Source: Tetrahymena thermophila SB210
Lineage: Eukaryota; Ciliophora; Oligohymenophorea; Hymenostomatida; Tetrahymenidae
Direction of reading: 5' to 3'
Assembly (NCBI RefSeq): GCF_000189635.1
Contig: NW_002476463.1
Coordinates: forward strand, 1,612,001 to 1,676,000
Length of the DNA stretch: 64,000 nt
Part shown: positions 13,086-26,340 of the stretch, piece after piece
Numbering within the stretch: the first letter of the stretch is position 1
How the letters are laid out: the number at the start of each line of letters is the position of its first letter
Made by a program: the position numbers and the translations under genes
Notes under the pieces: model-generated
Databases searched by the model: none
What the model was told of the DNA's origin: nothing
What the model saw: only the letters and a program-made list of their open reading frames with translations

Positions 13086-16000
13086 ATGAATTAAAAGCAA
13101 ACAGGCATTTCCAATAACACATTAAAGCCAAACAGCCACTAAAATCTTAGCAATAAAAATATTTAGCCTGTTTAAAAAGCCGAAAAATAAAAAGAGAAGA
13201 GTATTAATAAAACGAATCAAGGCACATTGTTGAATGGAAAGCATCTATTAGGCACAATATTTTAAACAATATTAGAAATTATAGAAGATAAAAGAGATTA
13301 TGAAATCCCATACTCTATTTATGCTGGTATGATAGTAATTTATATGCTGCAGATAGGTGGATATGTATTTTAATCGGATTCTGTTCCATTAATGAAAGAA
13401 TAAAAAATACAAACACTTGCTTATGTATCAGAAATTTCAACTGGAACTTACTTCTTATAGTTAAAAGGCAATGACACAGAAACAATAGAGTGCTTTTATT
13501 TAATGCAGTTTATAATGTGGTTTCAAGTTTTATATATTTGCTTTATTGCATTTCTTAAGCTGTTCTTTAGCAAGTGGTTTAAGGAAAATAGGAAACTATT
13601 TAAAAGACCAAATTAAATTTTAAATATCTACTTTATGGTTTATGTTTGGCTCATAGTCCTACCATACATTGAAGTATTTTCTGGGTTTTGCAATTGCGGA
13701 TAGTATAGCTACTTGTTAGCATACACTGATCCATCAACTTGTTACCTAAAGCCTAAAATTTTCTTAATTTTAGGATACTCAGGGTTGGTTATTACTATTC
13801 TGAATACATTGATTCTACTCTTTTTTTATAGAAACTATGAATTCAACGACTCTAATATTTTAAAGAGGAGATTTCATCCTATTTTGCTTATTTAAGTTAC
13901 TCTCTATTTTATAGTTATTTTCTTCTACTACATACCTTCGATACCCATAAATATCTTATACGTATGTCTTCATTTGGTAGGAGCTACATACATTTATGAT
14001 TCAATCCTTATTATTCCTTACAAAAACTTATTTATTGCTAAATTTTATGCTGTAAGTTCCATATGCTATGAGGTGCTGTGCATTATTATTACTTTATGGG
14101 TTTATGATAGCAGCTTTCATGATAGCGAATTACTCTATAATTGCATGATATTCAGCTCAATTTTCATAGCTCTATTTTTTGGAATATGGAACTATAAATA
14201 TGAAAAGATTATGAGATTTGCATCATTTATTGGCTATAGGTAATTTTAAATTAGTTGTTAATTTTAATAATTTGGGTAGTATTTATGGGAGTTTTGATTG
14301 ATCTATTTTATTAGGATTAGTTTACATTATCTTAATATAATTGATAAGACGCAATAACAGTATTAAATAATTAAGTTTCTTATTTTTAATTTAGTATCTT
14401 TTTCCTACTAAATTAAAATTAAAGTCTTTTTTTACTTCTGATTAAAGATCAAAAAGATTAAATACTACTAATTTTAATTTACTTTATAATTTGTTTTGTT
14501 TATATAATAGCGAACATTTTCATATTGATATGTTTTTGGAGGAAATATTTAGGCTGGCCTAAGATTACTAAAAATCTGAATATTCTAAAATTAAACTATT
14601 TGAAATAATTTTGTTTCATCAAGCAAGCTGCAATCAGCCTCTATGCTATTGCAAAGCTAGCGCATTTAAGGACGAGAAAAACATGCTGATTTTAGAAGAT
14701 GTTTATAAATTAATTGATAGTATTTTTATATACACTTTAAGCTCTTAACAAATTAAGAAAGATAGAGACTAATTTGAACATGTATCTTTGAAATATATAA
14801 CTTATTTGTCTAAATACAGGAATAATCCTATGAGAGCTTATTATGAAATTAAAAAAATATAGTCCTAGTAGAGAAACGTAAGCCTGTACTTTACTACACT
14901 ATCAAAAATTCTCTCATAGAAAATGGAAGAAAATTTAATTAATCTTTAAAATCAAAGAATGTCAATTTACTCAAGATACGATTAGGTTGTGATTTAAAAA
15001 AACCAAGTAAAGCTGATTGAAAAATCAGAAAAAATTAAAGGGGTTTTGCTTCCCCTTCTAAGAAAGTATATTATTTAAAAAACTTCTTATTTAGAAAAAT
15101 TACGCTAAGGCTATCAAAAAATAGATGATTTACAAGTTGAAATATCAAAACTAACCAAGTTTGGTTGGCAAATATAAAAAGTGTTTTCTTAATATTTCAA
15201 AAAGAGCTCATATTCATCTTAAATAATGCAGAGCGTACAAATGTTAAAGGTAATTGTTTTATTCTAATTTAAAAATTTAATAACTAACTAACTCATTTTA
15301 ATAATTCTACAACAATCTTTTACCATTATTAATTTGAAAGAGTTTTCAAGCAGTAGCAAATTTTTAACTAAAATAATGATTGGAAGTGTGAAACTAATTT
15401 ACACTCTTTTAGAAATGATGCTGTTAGTTAATTATTTATTATTTATTTATTTTCAGATAAATTACTTTCCTTAAATTATTTGTTTTTAATTTATTAATTA
15501 TGAGCTTACACTTAAAGCAGTATTTTCAAATGCAACTTTATATTACAAATTAACAATATAAAATTAGTTAGAGTCTATTTATAAGTGTACCGTTTTGAAT
15601 GAGTATGTGAATTCTCTTTAGATAGAGCAATAAATTTAAGACCTTAAATTGAAAGATCTTTCTAAACCACAAAATTAAATACACTCTGTTAATATAATTA
15701 ATCAGAATATTGTACATTTTTTAGTAAGCTTAGCTAGAGATAAAGGTAAGATTCTTACTAATACTAATTAATGCAAAAAGTCTTTATGCAGATTTTTGGG
15801 AAGACCTTTATCAGATGATAAAAAAATAACTCATATTGACATTTTTATGCCAAACTTTTTTTAAGAAATTCATAACGAGTTAATGTCTAACATGATCAAT
15901 AAGGGATCTTCTAAGCTTCTCGAATAATCCTATCACACATTTGCTCAAAATTTTAAAAGCTTTATATTTCCTATTAATCTCTATTTGGATAGCACTTATC

Positions 16001-19000
16001 ATTTTTAAGATGATTTTTGTGTCAACGCTACTGTCCTAAAGATAGATACACCCAATCAGTATATTTTATTTGACCCAGAAGGTAAAATCAAAGGGATCTC
16101 TCAAGATATATTTCGATAGATTTCTGACTGTGAAGAACAAAGTTAAGATTAAGCAGCTCACTTGAATTTTGCTAATTAATAAGTAAATTAGAAATATTTG
16201 AAAAGTTATTCTTAATTTATTTTTTTTCTTCCAGAATACATAACAAAAATATAGTTTTAATTTAGAGACATTGAAGAACAAAATATTGATTTTCTTTTTG
16301 ATGCCCAAGCTAGCTGAAATTGTTACCTCCCATATGTTAAATACAATTTAAGGGAGCGAACAAAATTTTCAGAGATTTTCAACTGAGCTATTTCTTTAAG
16401 CTAAAACGACCAAGAAACAAGAGCAGGTTTGCTATAAAGAAAAGGCTAAGATAAAAATACCAAGCAACCTTACAAAAATCATAAATTAATTTTTAAATTA
16501 TTCTGTTAATCCTCTTGAAAAAACAAGAGGCTCCACATTTAACAAGTAAGCAACTATGGCAACTGAAACCCCAAGTATAAATATTTTCTACGAAAAGTTA
16601 AAGAGCTTCCTTGAAGAAAAAAGAAGAGTAAAATTAAATTTAATGTTTAATTAAAATTTTTAAATGTTTGTTTTTTTTTTTAATTATTTATTTATGTTTG
16701 TTTTAATTTACTTAGGATTACACATTTGAATCATGCAAGAAAGTGCTGAACATAAAATTTAACTTATACTTTGATAAGCTACATTACATGAAAAATAACA
16801 AAAAATTAGAAAAACTTTATTATTGTATGGAAATCGTTGAGATATCATAATGTTCTGATTTAACAGATAAAACAAATATCTATTCTGCTTTAGATTATCA
16901 AATGTCACCTAAAAACATTTAAAATCAGTCAAGGAATGAGATCTCTTCAACAGATTCAGATGTAACTTCTTATTATAAATGTGATACTTTAAGATATAAT
17001 GAATCACCTAAAAGATCATTTTAATCAAGAAGGCCCTCTTAACTAAATTTTTCTAGCAAAAAAGTGTTTAGTTAAGAAGATAATGCATTTAATCTTAATT
17101 CTTTTGGCTCATTTACAATCTAGAGTCCAACTAAATAATAGTAAATTAGCAGCTAATTTCCTTAAGTAATCAAAACTAATTCTGAATAGATTTTAAATGA
17201 TTTAAAACTAAACCACAAACATGATATATAATTTGAAAGTGATTTTAATTCGTTGACACATAAAGAATAAGAGATATTCTCTGTAGAATATTTATCGCCT
17301 AGAGCTTCTGAGAGATAAAATTTTAAACTAACTGAAGATCATAGAGTTTAATCGCCAAGAAAAAAATCTTTAAGTAAAGGTCCTATATTTTCAAGCGAAA
17401 ATTTTTTGAAAAAAATAGGGAGCTAAGGAAGTATCTAGGAGCAGACTTCCAATTGTCATACTTAGCATAGTTAAGAAGAAGAAACCAGTAAAACTAAATA
17501 AAGCAATTTTAAAAGTTTAGATAAAAACCCTTCTGATAACGTTAAGTCCATAACACTTGATTTAAATCCTCTAACAAAATATTTAAATGTCAAAATTGAA
17601 AAGTAAGTTAGCTGGAAGAACATCAAGCATTCACCAAAAAGCAATCAACCAAGCATTCAAATAATTAATAATCTAGCAAGTTAAAATAGCATATCTTCGC
17701 CTCCCATAAACGCCAATCATTCTAAATTAGATAAAACTCTGAAGAAAGAATAACAAAATAATGAAAAAAATGAGTAAATTTTAGAATAACATTTGTTTGG
17801 GTAAATTCAAGGAAAAAGCTAAAATGGATTCTAAAATAGAAGCAAAGACAACTAATATATGTTTGAGTTGGCCCATAACAAGAAAATGCATTATTCAATT
17901 CATCAATTTTTTATTTGTCTAGGTATTTATTTATTTATTTATTATTATTTATTTAATATAATTTCAATTTTTTTTAAATCATAGCTTGCTTTCTTTGTAT
18001 TTTTTACATATCTTCTGTGATCCTTGATATTTCTTTATACTACCCAATTTAAGATATTATCAGAGATTTCAATTCAGGTATAACTGAAGCCTCCTTAAGC
18101 AGCTTATATTCTAGTCAGACATTGTTTTCCCTTTTAATCTACTAAATAGACACAGGTTCTTCGTACTTAAATAATTAATAAACTGTTAGGCAATAATTAT
18201 AAGAGGAATGTGATTAAATTTCAAAACTTTACAGCTCTTAACTTTTACAGCTTTTCAATGATTATGAAAAGGGAATTTACTTATAGCAAAATTAAACATA
18301 TACATATGTTTATTCTGCATTGTAATTTAAAATAATTTTTTAAAAATATGCTTTCATCCTTTTTTATATTATTTAAATTTATATAAAATATTAAAATAAA
18401 ATTAGAGTTCTTTAACATGAAGAAAATAGCAGCTCTTATACTCTCTTATTCAGAAATTTATACAATATTCTTTCTGTGTGCAGCCAAGATAGCATAAATA
18501 AAAACTCTTTTTTTTATTTGTTGAGTAATATGGATTTAAATAAAAACTTAAGTAACACAAGAATTTAAGAACTATAAAATCAACTAAATGATAAAATAGA
18601 TGATTTAAAGAGAATCTAAATACTATTTATTATTATTTTGTCTTCTTTAATGTTTGCCTTGTTTGTAGTATCTGGTCCATCGATTGGCAGGTATAATAAG
18701 TATAAGTAATAACTACTTCTTATAGCTACAAGGATAACATAGTTGGAATGTGAGAAACTTATCAGTATCCTATAATAGTATACTTCACTTCTTTAGGAAG
18801 ATTCTGATGAAAAGTGGATGCTTGCAGATTTTGTAGGTATAGCACTGAAAATAAATAGCTAAGAAAATTTTAAAGTAAAAGCTTAAAAAAAGGATTAATA
18901 ACTAAGCAGTTTGATTGTAGATTAAAACTTGGGCAAGAAAGTAGAGTCTAGAATTGTTATAGTTGCATTTTCTACTATTATTTTATTTTTCGGAATAATT

Positions 19001-19792
19001 ATGACTATTGTCTTTATTTATAATTCTAAAATGAGTACTTCAATCAGTTTGTATCGAGATTCATTGCTTATGTAGAATGAGTTTTTCAATTAAAAAACTC
19101 TTTATGAACAATTAATTTCTTAAAGAATAATATAATCTGTTGATTCTAATTACCCTCAAATACCAGATAATAATTCAAAATTGAACATTATAAATAGTAG
19201 TTAAGAATTTCTTTAGGAGTACATAAGAGACTTTCTAAATAATTTGGATAAATGCAGTAGTATGGATGGTAACGATAGTTCTCACATACAGAATATTTTC
19301 ACAAGTGATTTGTGTACATAGTTGATTGATACAGATTACCCTTGTGATAGTAATGACGATTATCTATAATAAGGATTATAAAGTCTTATATAATTTTAAA
19401 TATAATTTATTGAGCGTGATTATTACTTGATGCAAAACGATCTTTCACTAGATTTACAAAAGACCAAGCATTAAGTATCATAGTCATCAGAAATATATTT
19501 CCACTATTTTATAGATGATTATGATAAAGTTTCAGAAATTTTCTAATTATTTTTAAAGCTTTTTAAAAATAGCTTATCAAATTAATATTAAAATTTGATC
19601 TATATAATACAATCTTATTTATTGGGTGTTTCTTCATTCGTTGCAGTTATGCTGCTCATTGCAGGAATTTTGGTTGGATTTTATTAACAAAGTATGATAA
19701 ATCATCTCAGATTCTCAATGACCTTCTTACCTTATGAGAAATCGCTTGATGAATCCACATTATTCCTCCTAAAAAACCTTTCTAAAATATGA
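13086..19792 (+). CDS. TmcB-like multi-span membrane protein with PAS-like domain
   Basis: Exons read as 13086-14239, 14361-16182, 16235-16627, 16716-17922 and 17985-19792, about 2,127 residues. The introns at 16183-16234, 16628-16715 and 17923-17984 are well supported by frame restoration. The first one (14240-14360) is only the best phase-compatible choice. A further in-phase 84-nt intron at 18322-18405 is likely. The N-terminus has about eight hydrophobic spans. It is followed by the conserved cysteine motif CNQPLCYCKASAF, a helical repeat region and a PAS-like segment near residues 840-960 (ILTNTNQCKKSLCRFLGRPL). The C-terminal third is disordered, then has four more spans including MLLIAGILVGFY. 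This is the large ciliate family related to TmcB, with PAS and TPR-like parts; a membrane sensor role is inferred. No cyclase or kinase domain is visible. Confidence 0.8.
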
Positions 19793-20334
19793 CATTATAT
19801 ATAAAACAATAAAACTCCTAAAATTTAATATTTCTAAATTTCTTAATCTTAAATAATAAATGTATTTATATATAAATCTATACTTATCTTAAAATGGTTA
19901 ATAATTATCTCTAACATAAAACTTATCTCTTCAAATCTGTTAGAAACTATCTCTAACATAAAATTTAAATTTGAATTAAATATATAAATATATTTTTAAA
20001 AATTTTTGTTTGCATGTACTTAGTTAGTTTACTACTGATAATTGCCTTGCTTTTAATACTAATAATTAGCTTGGATAAAAAAATAATTAATTAGAGGGAT
20101 GGCTAAGAGTCTAAAGAATTCGGACAGTCAGTTATCATTAAAAAAAATTGAATTAGGATGGAAAAGCATGTAAATTTTAGTTAATAAATATCCGCAATAT
20201 CAGATAAATTTAAAATGGATTTCTTTGATTATTCTTTATAATTTATTGAATAAATTTCTATCAAAATTGATTTATATAAATTATAAAATTAAGGTAGAAG
20301 AAAAAATTATAATTGACTTGAGTGAATTAATAGA
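19793..20334. other. Spacer upstream of the phosphatase gene, contains an upstream ORF
   Basis: AT-rich leader region. An ATG at 20099 opens a lysine-rich frame that ends at a TGA at about 20420 and overlaps the FCP1-like start in another frame. It may be an upstream ORF, an alternative 5' exon or chance. Confidence 0.4.
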
Positions 20335-21957
20335 ATGGCTCATTAAGTAGACAAAGTAAAAAAGAAAATTTAGAAAGACAACGATAAAGAAGCTTCTCCG
20401 AAAAAAGGAAAACTGACTCATGTTTAGAAGTCTGCTTATCAATAAAATAAATCCAAAGGTAGGAAAATAAGTGTAAAAATAGAAAGAGGTGACAAAATTG
20501 TGATAGGAAACCATAGTTAGCAAAAAGTAATTGATTTTGTACTACTTGATAGGAAAGAGATCAAATAAAAAAAGGAAGAGGAAGAACAAACAAAGTAAAT
20601 TGAAGCAGAATTAACAAAAAAGAAGTATAAGCTTAATGATAAAAAGAAGAGTAGCAGCAATATTAAAAAACCATACAATAAAAATAAGGAAAAGCTAATA
20701 ACAATAATAGATGATGATGAGACTTATTCATAAGAATTAATCGAAATAGAGGATGAAGAGGATAATACAAATGGACATTTAGAAAAATAGGATGAGGAAG
20801 ACATCCTTAAATAAAATAAAAAAATATTTAAAAAAGTTAATCCTTTTCTCTGCTAAGAGCTAGGCAGTGCATCAAAAGATCCTCGATAAAATAAATTAGT
20901 TTCAGAGATTTAGAATATTTTATAATAGAATCCTTCGTAAAAGCTCAATTTAATTTTGGATCTCGATGAGACACTTGTCAATACTGTTTGGGTTACTAAT
21001 GAAAATTAAAGTAAGTTAGAAGAGATATACAGATATAAAATGCCTTCGAATAAAAATGTAATAACAATACAATACTCAAATAACGAAGGAGCTTAAAAAG
21101 AATTTATTACTATATTAAGACCTCATTTGAAGGAATTTGTAACAGAGATGAAAAAGTATTTTAATATTTTAGTATACTCTCATGGCAGAAAAGACTATGT
21201 CCTTAAATTATTAGACAAAATAGATCCTCGCAGGGACCTTTTTAACAGAAATAATATATTTAAGAATGAAGGATAAGTTAACATTAAAACATAAAAAGAT
21301 ATTAAAAATATTATTGAATGTGATTCGCCCTCTGCACTTGAAAAAGCTCTAAAATCTTCTATAATTATTGATGACATATTTGAAATTTGGCTTGAAGAAA
21401 CCTTCCCAAATGTTGTTCCTATCAAGAGATTCTAACCTTTGAATGAATTTTTATAAAAGAATAATTAATGCACAATCTTTATGAACCACAATAAATAATT
21501 TTTAAGATTTCCTAAAACACGCCAAGATTATTTTTAAGACGTAGATTTTGAGTGTTCCAACTAATTCCTTAAGGGCTTATAAAGATATCTTACTTCAACA
21601 GCAATTTAATTTTATAATAAAAAATTAATTAAAAATGATTAGAATGCTGATGTTAGAGAGTATTTGACATTTTAAAAGCTCATGATTATGAATTAATTAG
21701 ATCTTAATCTAACATTAATTGAATATGATGAGCTATACGACGTATTTAGATATGTAGCTCTCGCAATGGGAGCTAATATTACACTTAAAAATTTCAGATA
21801 TGCCATAGTAAATAAAGATTTTACTCAATAATATGCTAAAAAAATGGCTTTATTGAAAGAATAAAATCCAAATCTTACTTTTATTGATGTATAATGGCTT
21901 GTAGATTCATTTTTCCTACATTACTAACTAGATATTTAAAATTATGTAATAGAATGA
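20335..21957 (+). CDS. FCP1-like RNA polymerase II CTD phosphatase with BRCT domain
   Basis: ATG 20335 to TGA 21955-21957, 540 residues, no intron. Residues 1-190 are lysine- and acid-rich and disordered. The catalytic FCPH/HAD domain follows: LNLILDLDETLVNT gives the DxDxT nucleophile motif (D209, D211, T213), LRPHLKEFVTEM and YSHGRKDYVLKLLDKIDP follow, and SIIIDDIFEIW carries the paired D346-D347. A C-terminal BRCT domain covers about 460-540 (AMGANIT...TFIDVQWLVDSFF). Domain order FCPH then BRCT is that of FCP1, the phosphatase acting on phosphoserines of the polymerase II C-terminal domain in the nucleus. FCP1 of animals and yeast is longer and carries an N-terminal lipoyl-like domain, which I do not see. 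The start was chosen as the first in-frame ATG after two TGA codons at 20314 and 20323. Confidence 0.9.
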
Positions 21958-22773
21958 ATATTTCATGCGATATTTAAAGAATTTAGCCATCATCACATGC
22001 AACTACTATTAAAATTTACTTATTTTGTGTATTTATTTGCACTATTAAATTTTATTAATAGATTTTTTTAAATTTAGTTTAAAATAAACATTATTAAAAT
22101 ATTTATTATTCAAACATCATGTTAAATCTTCATATTATATATATAAATCTACAATTTAATTCAATTTTTTATTATATCATACATTTCAAAATACCATACG
22201 CTATTACTTTAAAAATTAATGTTTGAGTGTTATCATAGATTTTTTATTTCTCTTTAAGTAGCTTTAAAACCCTATTTTTATGAATTTTATACTATATGGT
22301 TTGAAATAAGTTTTTTTAATCTGAAAATTTTACTATAAAAATTTTACATACATTTTTAAATAAAAATAAGATATTAAATCATATTAAAATTGAAGGAATA
22401 TTCAAAATGTCTTAAATTACCTATATAAATTAGTTTTTCCTCTTATTTATTAATTAATAAATAAATAATAAATTCTGTATTAAATTAATTTTAAACTATT
22501 TTTTTGTTCCTCAGTAATAATAAATATTTCAATATTTTAGCACCTTGAAATCCTCTGTTCTTTTAATATAAACCCAAAGGAAATAAAATTTTTAATTTTT
22601 CGCCATTTAAATGAAATCTTTTAAAATTAATTATTTATGTTTTCTTAACATATAATAAGATTAATAATTACTATTTAATATATCAAATTACTAACAATAT
22701 ATAACTCACATTAAAATAATTACAATTAAGAAAATATAATTAAAATAAAATGAATAAATATTATATTTTTTAA
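21958..22773. other. Convergent spacer
   Basis: AT-rich DNA between the phosphatase stop and the putative end of the minus-strand LRR gene. The LRR C-terminus is uncertain, so some of this could be its last exon or 3' UTR. Confidence 0.45.
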
Positions 22774-24062
22774 TCACAGTGAGTATACTATTTTATGTTT
22801 GAATTAAACTAATCTAGCTAATTTAAAAATTTTAAATAATTTGAAAGATTTATTATTTTAATAGTAACCAATATGCCTATTATTAATAGTAATAATACAA
22901 TAAATAGATGATGATAATAATAAAATCTTACCCAATTATTTGAATGTCTAAAAATGTGATCTAATCACACATTCTAATTTATGAAGAGAAGTCTTTGCAG
23001 TCACATTATGAATTTTAGAACGACTTTCTAACTTTCCTTTAATAAAAAATGTGTTTAATATTTTATTAAAATAAAATATAAATTACTCTAAAAAAAGAGA
23101 AAAATATTTTAGATTTTTACATTTTGAAAGGTATTCTCCTATTTATTTTGCATGAATTATGTTCTTTTTCTCCACTATTTATTTTAAAAAATTTAAAATC
23201 TGAACAAGTTTAATAAATTGATCTTATTTTTTACAATCCTCAATTATATTTAAAGTCAAATATGTCAGACTTTTACATTATATTAACTCTTCAAAAAGTT
23301 ATTCAATTCCTTTTATACTAATCTAATTTTTGCTTTTAAACAATTTAAATAAAAATATTAAAATCAAAATAAATATATTTTTACGACAAATTTAGATTCA
23401 AAGATTAAAGTTAAGGGAGATTTTTTATACTTTGACCTAAATATGATAAACCAATGTCCTCAATATCATTTTCTCTAATATATTTTTAATTAAAAAAATA
23501 ATTATTATAATTGGCTTTTATTTTCCATAAATTTAATTATTTTAATATTTTTTTTAACAGTATAAAATTATTGGCATTTAGATTAAATAAATTACGTTAA
23601 ATCAATTTTGATTGTTTTTATCTTTTGAGACTTTGATATTCCTTCAAACAAAATAAACACACCCTGATTTCCAATATTGTTTTTGCTTTTTAAAATTAAT
23701 TAAAAACCTTATTTAAAATATTCTCAAGCAAATAAAAAAATTACTTGAGTTTTATATAAATTTTTTCAAGTATTTAAGATTTAGCTACCTATTCACTTAT
23801 TATTATAGCTCCTTGCTCTTTTATTTCATTTTAATCATGTGAAGGTCTATCACTACCCAAAATAAGATCAAAAGATTACAATTCTTAAATTTATTCCATA
23901 GCTGAGATGAGTAGTTGATAATTTTGTCCATGTTTAATATTCTCATATCTTTATAATAAATGTTTAAGATAATTTATTACTTCTAAAATTTAGTTTATAT
24001 TACACTAAATCAAATGTTTTATTCAATTTTTTATGATTGACAATTTCTTTAAGTCTTCTCAT
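22774..24062 (-). CDS. Leucine-rich repeat protein, multi-exon, ends uncertain
   Basis: No long ORF is present, but minus-strand exons can be read at 23982-23745, 23474-23385, 23317-23235, 23174-23087 and about 23036-22774, with a possible first exon from ATG 24062. Spliced, they give about five units of 25-30 residues of the ciliate LRR type. Examples are NEIKEQGAIIISEQVAKSQI, ENDIEDIGLSYLGQSIKNL, SIKGIEQLFEELIQCKSL and NIIHAKQIGEYLSKCKNL, each followed by a hydrophobic L/F/Y-x-L strand. Introns fall at the end of successive units and the phases match (2, 2, 1, 2). The ribonuclease-inhibitor-like repeat suggests a protein-binding role. The N-terminal join and the C-terminal exon are guesses, and a pseudogene cannot be excluded. 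Confidence 0.5.
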
Positions 24063-24350
24063 TTTTGTAATTTATTATATTATGTTAATTTAGTCAATTT
24101 TTAAATTATATTTGATTTATTTATTTATTATTTAAACAAAGCTAAATATTTGAGACCAAATAAGCACAAAAAAATATATGTCAAGTTAATATTTTTTTTT
24201 CTGATAACAAAAAAAATTAAATATTAACATCTTCTCAATAAAATTGATAAAAATAATGAGCTTCTGAATATTTCTGATTATAATAAAAATATACTTCTAT
24301 ATTTAAATAAGATATAGATAATTTATTTAATATCAAATATAATAATAGCA

Positions 24351-25382
24351 ATGGATTTTAACAAGAATTCACTACTAAATGAATTGAATGAAGATGTAGA
24401 AAATTTGTCAATAAAAAGTAAGACATCTCCAAAGCTTACTATGAGAAAAATGTAAAGCTTAATAAGGGATTATCGTTTGATTGATTCTTCGACAGGAATA
24501 ATTACAATGAGTATTGTAAATTTATTAAATATATAAAACGCTGATAACATTTTAGAATGTGGATGTGGTTAAGAATACTCGCTGCCATATATTTGTGGAG
24601 TTAAGAAACCATCTTCAAATTTGTATTTGACTGATTTTTAGGAAGTAAAATTGAGAAAAATAAAGCAAAAAGTTTAATTATTAGAAGATCATCCTTTATG
24701 TTAAGATATATATGATCATAGATTAGTACCTGATGTTGAGTTCTAATAAAAGTATGAAAGCAAAAAGCTAAATATAGTTGTTGAGCTTGCTGATGCAACT
24801 TAATTGAACTATCCTTCAAATATGTTTGACTCTTATTATGGTGGCCTTTTACTAGATGAGGTCTAAGAACCCTAACGTATAGTTGTTGAAGCTTATCGAG
24901 TATTAAAAAAGGGAGGACGAGCTGGATTTACTGTTTTTTCTGAAAAAGACGAAAAAGAATATGAAGTTTATAAAATTATTGATAATGCTTACCTTTAGAT
25001 TTTACAAGAATAAGAAGATAGTATCAATTAAGATGAAATATAGATGAAAAAAACAAGAAAAGCAAGCAGTTATACCTATGAAGAATTGGATTCTTTTTAT
25101 CTAGAAATCTATCAAATTGGATCTAGAGCTAAAATACAGAAATATCTTCAATTAGCTAATTTCTAAAATATCCTTATATGGGAAAGCTTTGTACCTGTAT
25201 AATGCTACGATGCTAATCATTTCAACGAATGCTTTGAAGTTTTTGCTTAAGATTAGAACTGGGATCCAAATTTAAAGTAAAAGGTTTTTGAATTGAGTAA
25301 ATGTAAATACTTTGAAAAAATGTAAGAAACTAATAAGCCTTTTGGATTTACAGTTATTTGTGCAGTAGCTCAAAAATTATGA
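24351..25382 (+). CDS. Class I SAM-dependent methyltransferase
   Basis: ATG 24351 to TGA 25380-25382, 343 residues, no intron. The Rossmann methyltransferase motif I is NILECGCGQEY (about residues 66-76), with the usual E/D-x-G-x-G pattern. ELADATQLNYPSNMFDSYY (about 145-163) matches the acidic post-II segment, and EAYRVLKKGGRAGFTVF (about 180-196) is the classic RVLKPGG motif before strand five. The C-terminal third has a helical insertion and EVFAQDQNWDPN. This is a methyltransferase type-11 fold; the substrate cannot be told from sequence. About 290 bp separate its start from the divergent LRR gene. Confidence 0.85.
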
Positions 25383-25787
25383 TTAATTAAATGAAATATT
25401 ATAATTTTCAAGATATAAATATTAGCTCAATAAAATTGGATATACATAAGAATAGGTTTTGAATAAGTGATTGAGCGAATTAGTATTAAACAACAAAATC
25501 TACTTGAGCAGTTAAGTTATTTTATATCAGTAACTAAAATTAGGAAATTTAATTATCAAATTATTTTCATATCAATTTAATATTGGTATGATAGACCTAA
25601 TATTTAGTAAAGTAATTGACAAAACAACTAACTTTACAAGGACAATTATCATAAATTTGTTAATAAAATATTTAATTTATATTATAATCAATAAATTTTT
25701 AAGTTAAATTGAATTTGTTAAAATGCTAAGCAATATAAATCATTTGATAAATCTATTTTTAATAAAATGAAAATTGTTTGAGCATAT

Positions 25788-25826
25788 CACCTATAGAACC
25801 TAAAAGGTTTCCCTAAAAAATAGGTG
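25788..25826. other. Nested stem-loop, possible RNA structure
   Basis: CACCTAT at 25788-25794 pairs with ATAGGTG at 25820-25826. Inside lies a second perfect stem, AACCT/AGGTT with a three-base loop. The local base composition is more GC-rich than the spacer. It may be a 3' processing structure, a small RNA or chance. Confidence 0.3.
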
Positions 25827-26008
25827 CCCATTTTGTGGATTGATTTTATAACAAAATTGTTAAATTTGGGATAAAATCTTTTGCCATTTATAAACAGTTC
25901 TCCTTTTATTTATTATAGTGCCCAGTTTGACAGGTTTTACTAAAATAAATTAAAATTTTTTTATTTTATATAAAAATTTGTTGACTGATTGAAATCATAT
26001 TTAACATA

Positions 26009-26340
26009 AAATAAATATTTTTATTTGATGCTTAATATGTTTTTATATTAAATAAATATTAAAATAAATTAATAATAAAAAGATATATCAATTAGAACTA
26101 AATAAAAAATAAATATTTTTATTTGATTCTAAATATGTTTATCTTTTTTCAATATTTTAAAATAAATTAAAAATAAAAGGATAATTTATTTGAAGTAAAT
26201 AAATGAGCAAATCTAATTTTACAAATAAATATTTGAAATTTAAAAATATTATTTTAAATATTCAGATTAGTAAAAGTTAAATGAATGAATATAATTCTAC
26301 AAATAAAAATTTGAAATTTAAAAAGATGATTTTATTTTTA
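26009..26340. repeat. Two pairs of degenerate tandem repeats
   Basis: A unit containing ATAAATATTTTTATTTGAT occurs near 26009 and again near 26106. A second unit containing ACAAATAAATATTTGAAATT occurs near 26220 and, slightly altered, near 26299. The periods are about 97 and 79 nt. Confidence 0.5.

Noticed and set aside
14240..14360. Alternative intron sites in the TmcB-like gene, and a hydrophobic frame (LLILIIWVVFMGVLIDLFY) within the interval
   Set aside because: No GT...AG pair brings that frame in phase with both flanking exons, so I kept the phase-compatible intron and marked it uncertain.
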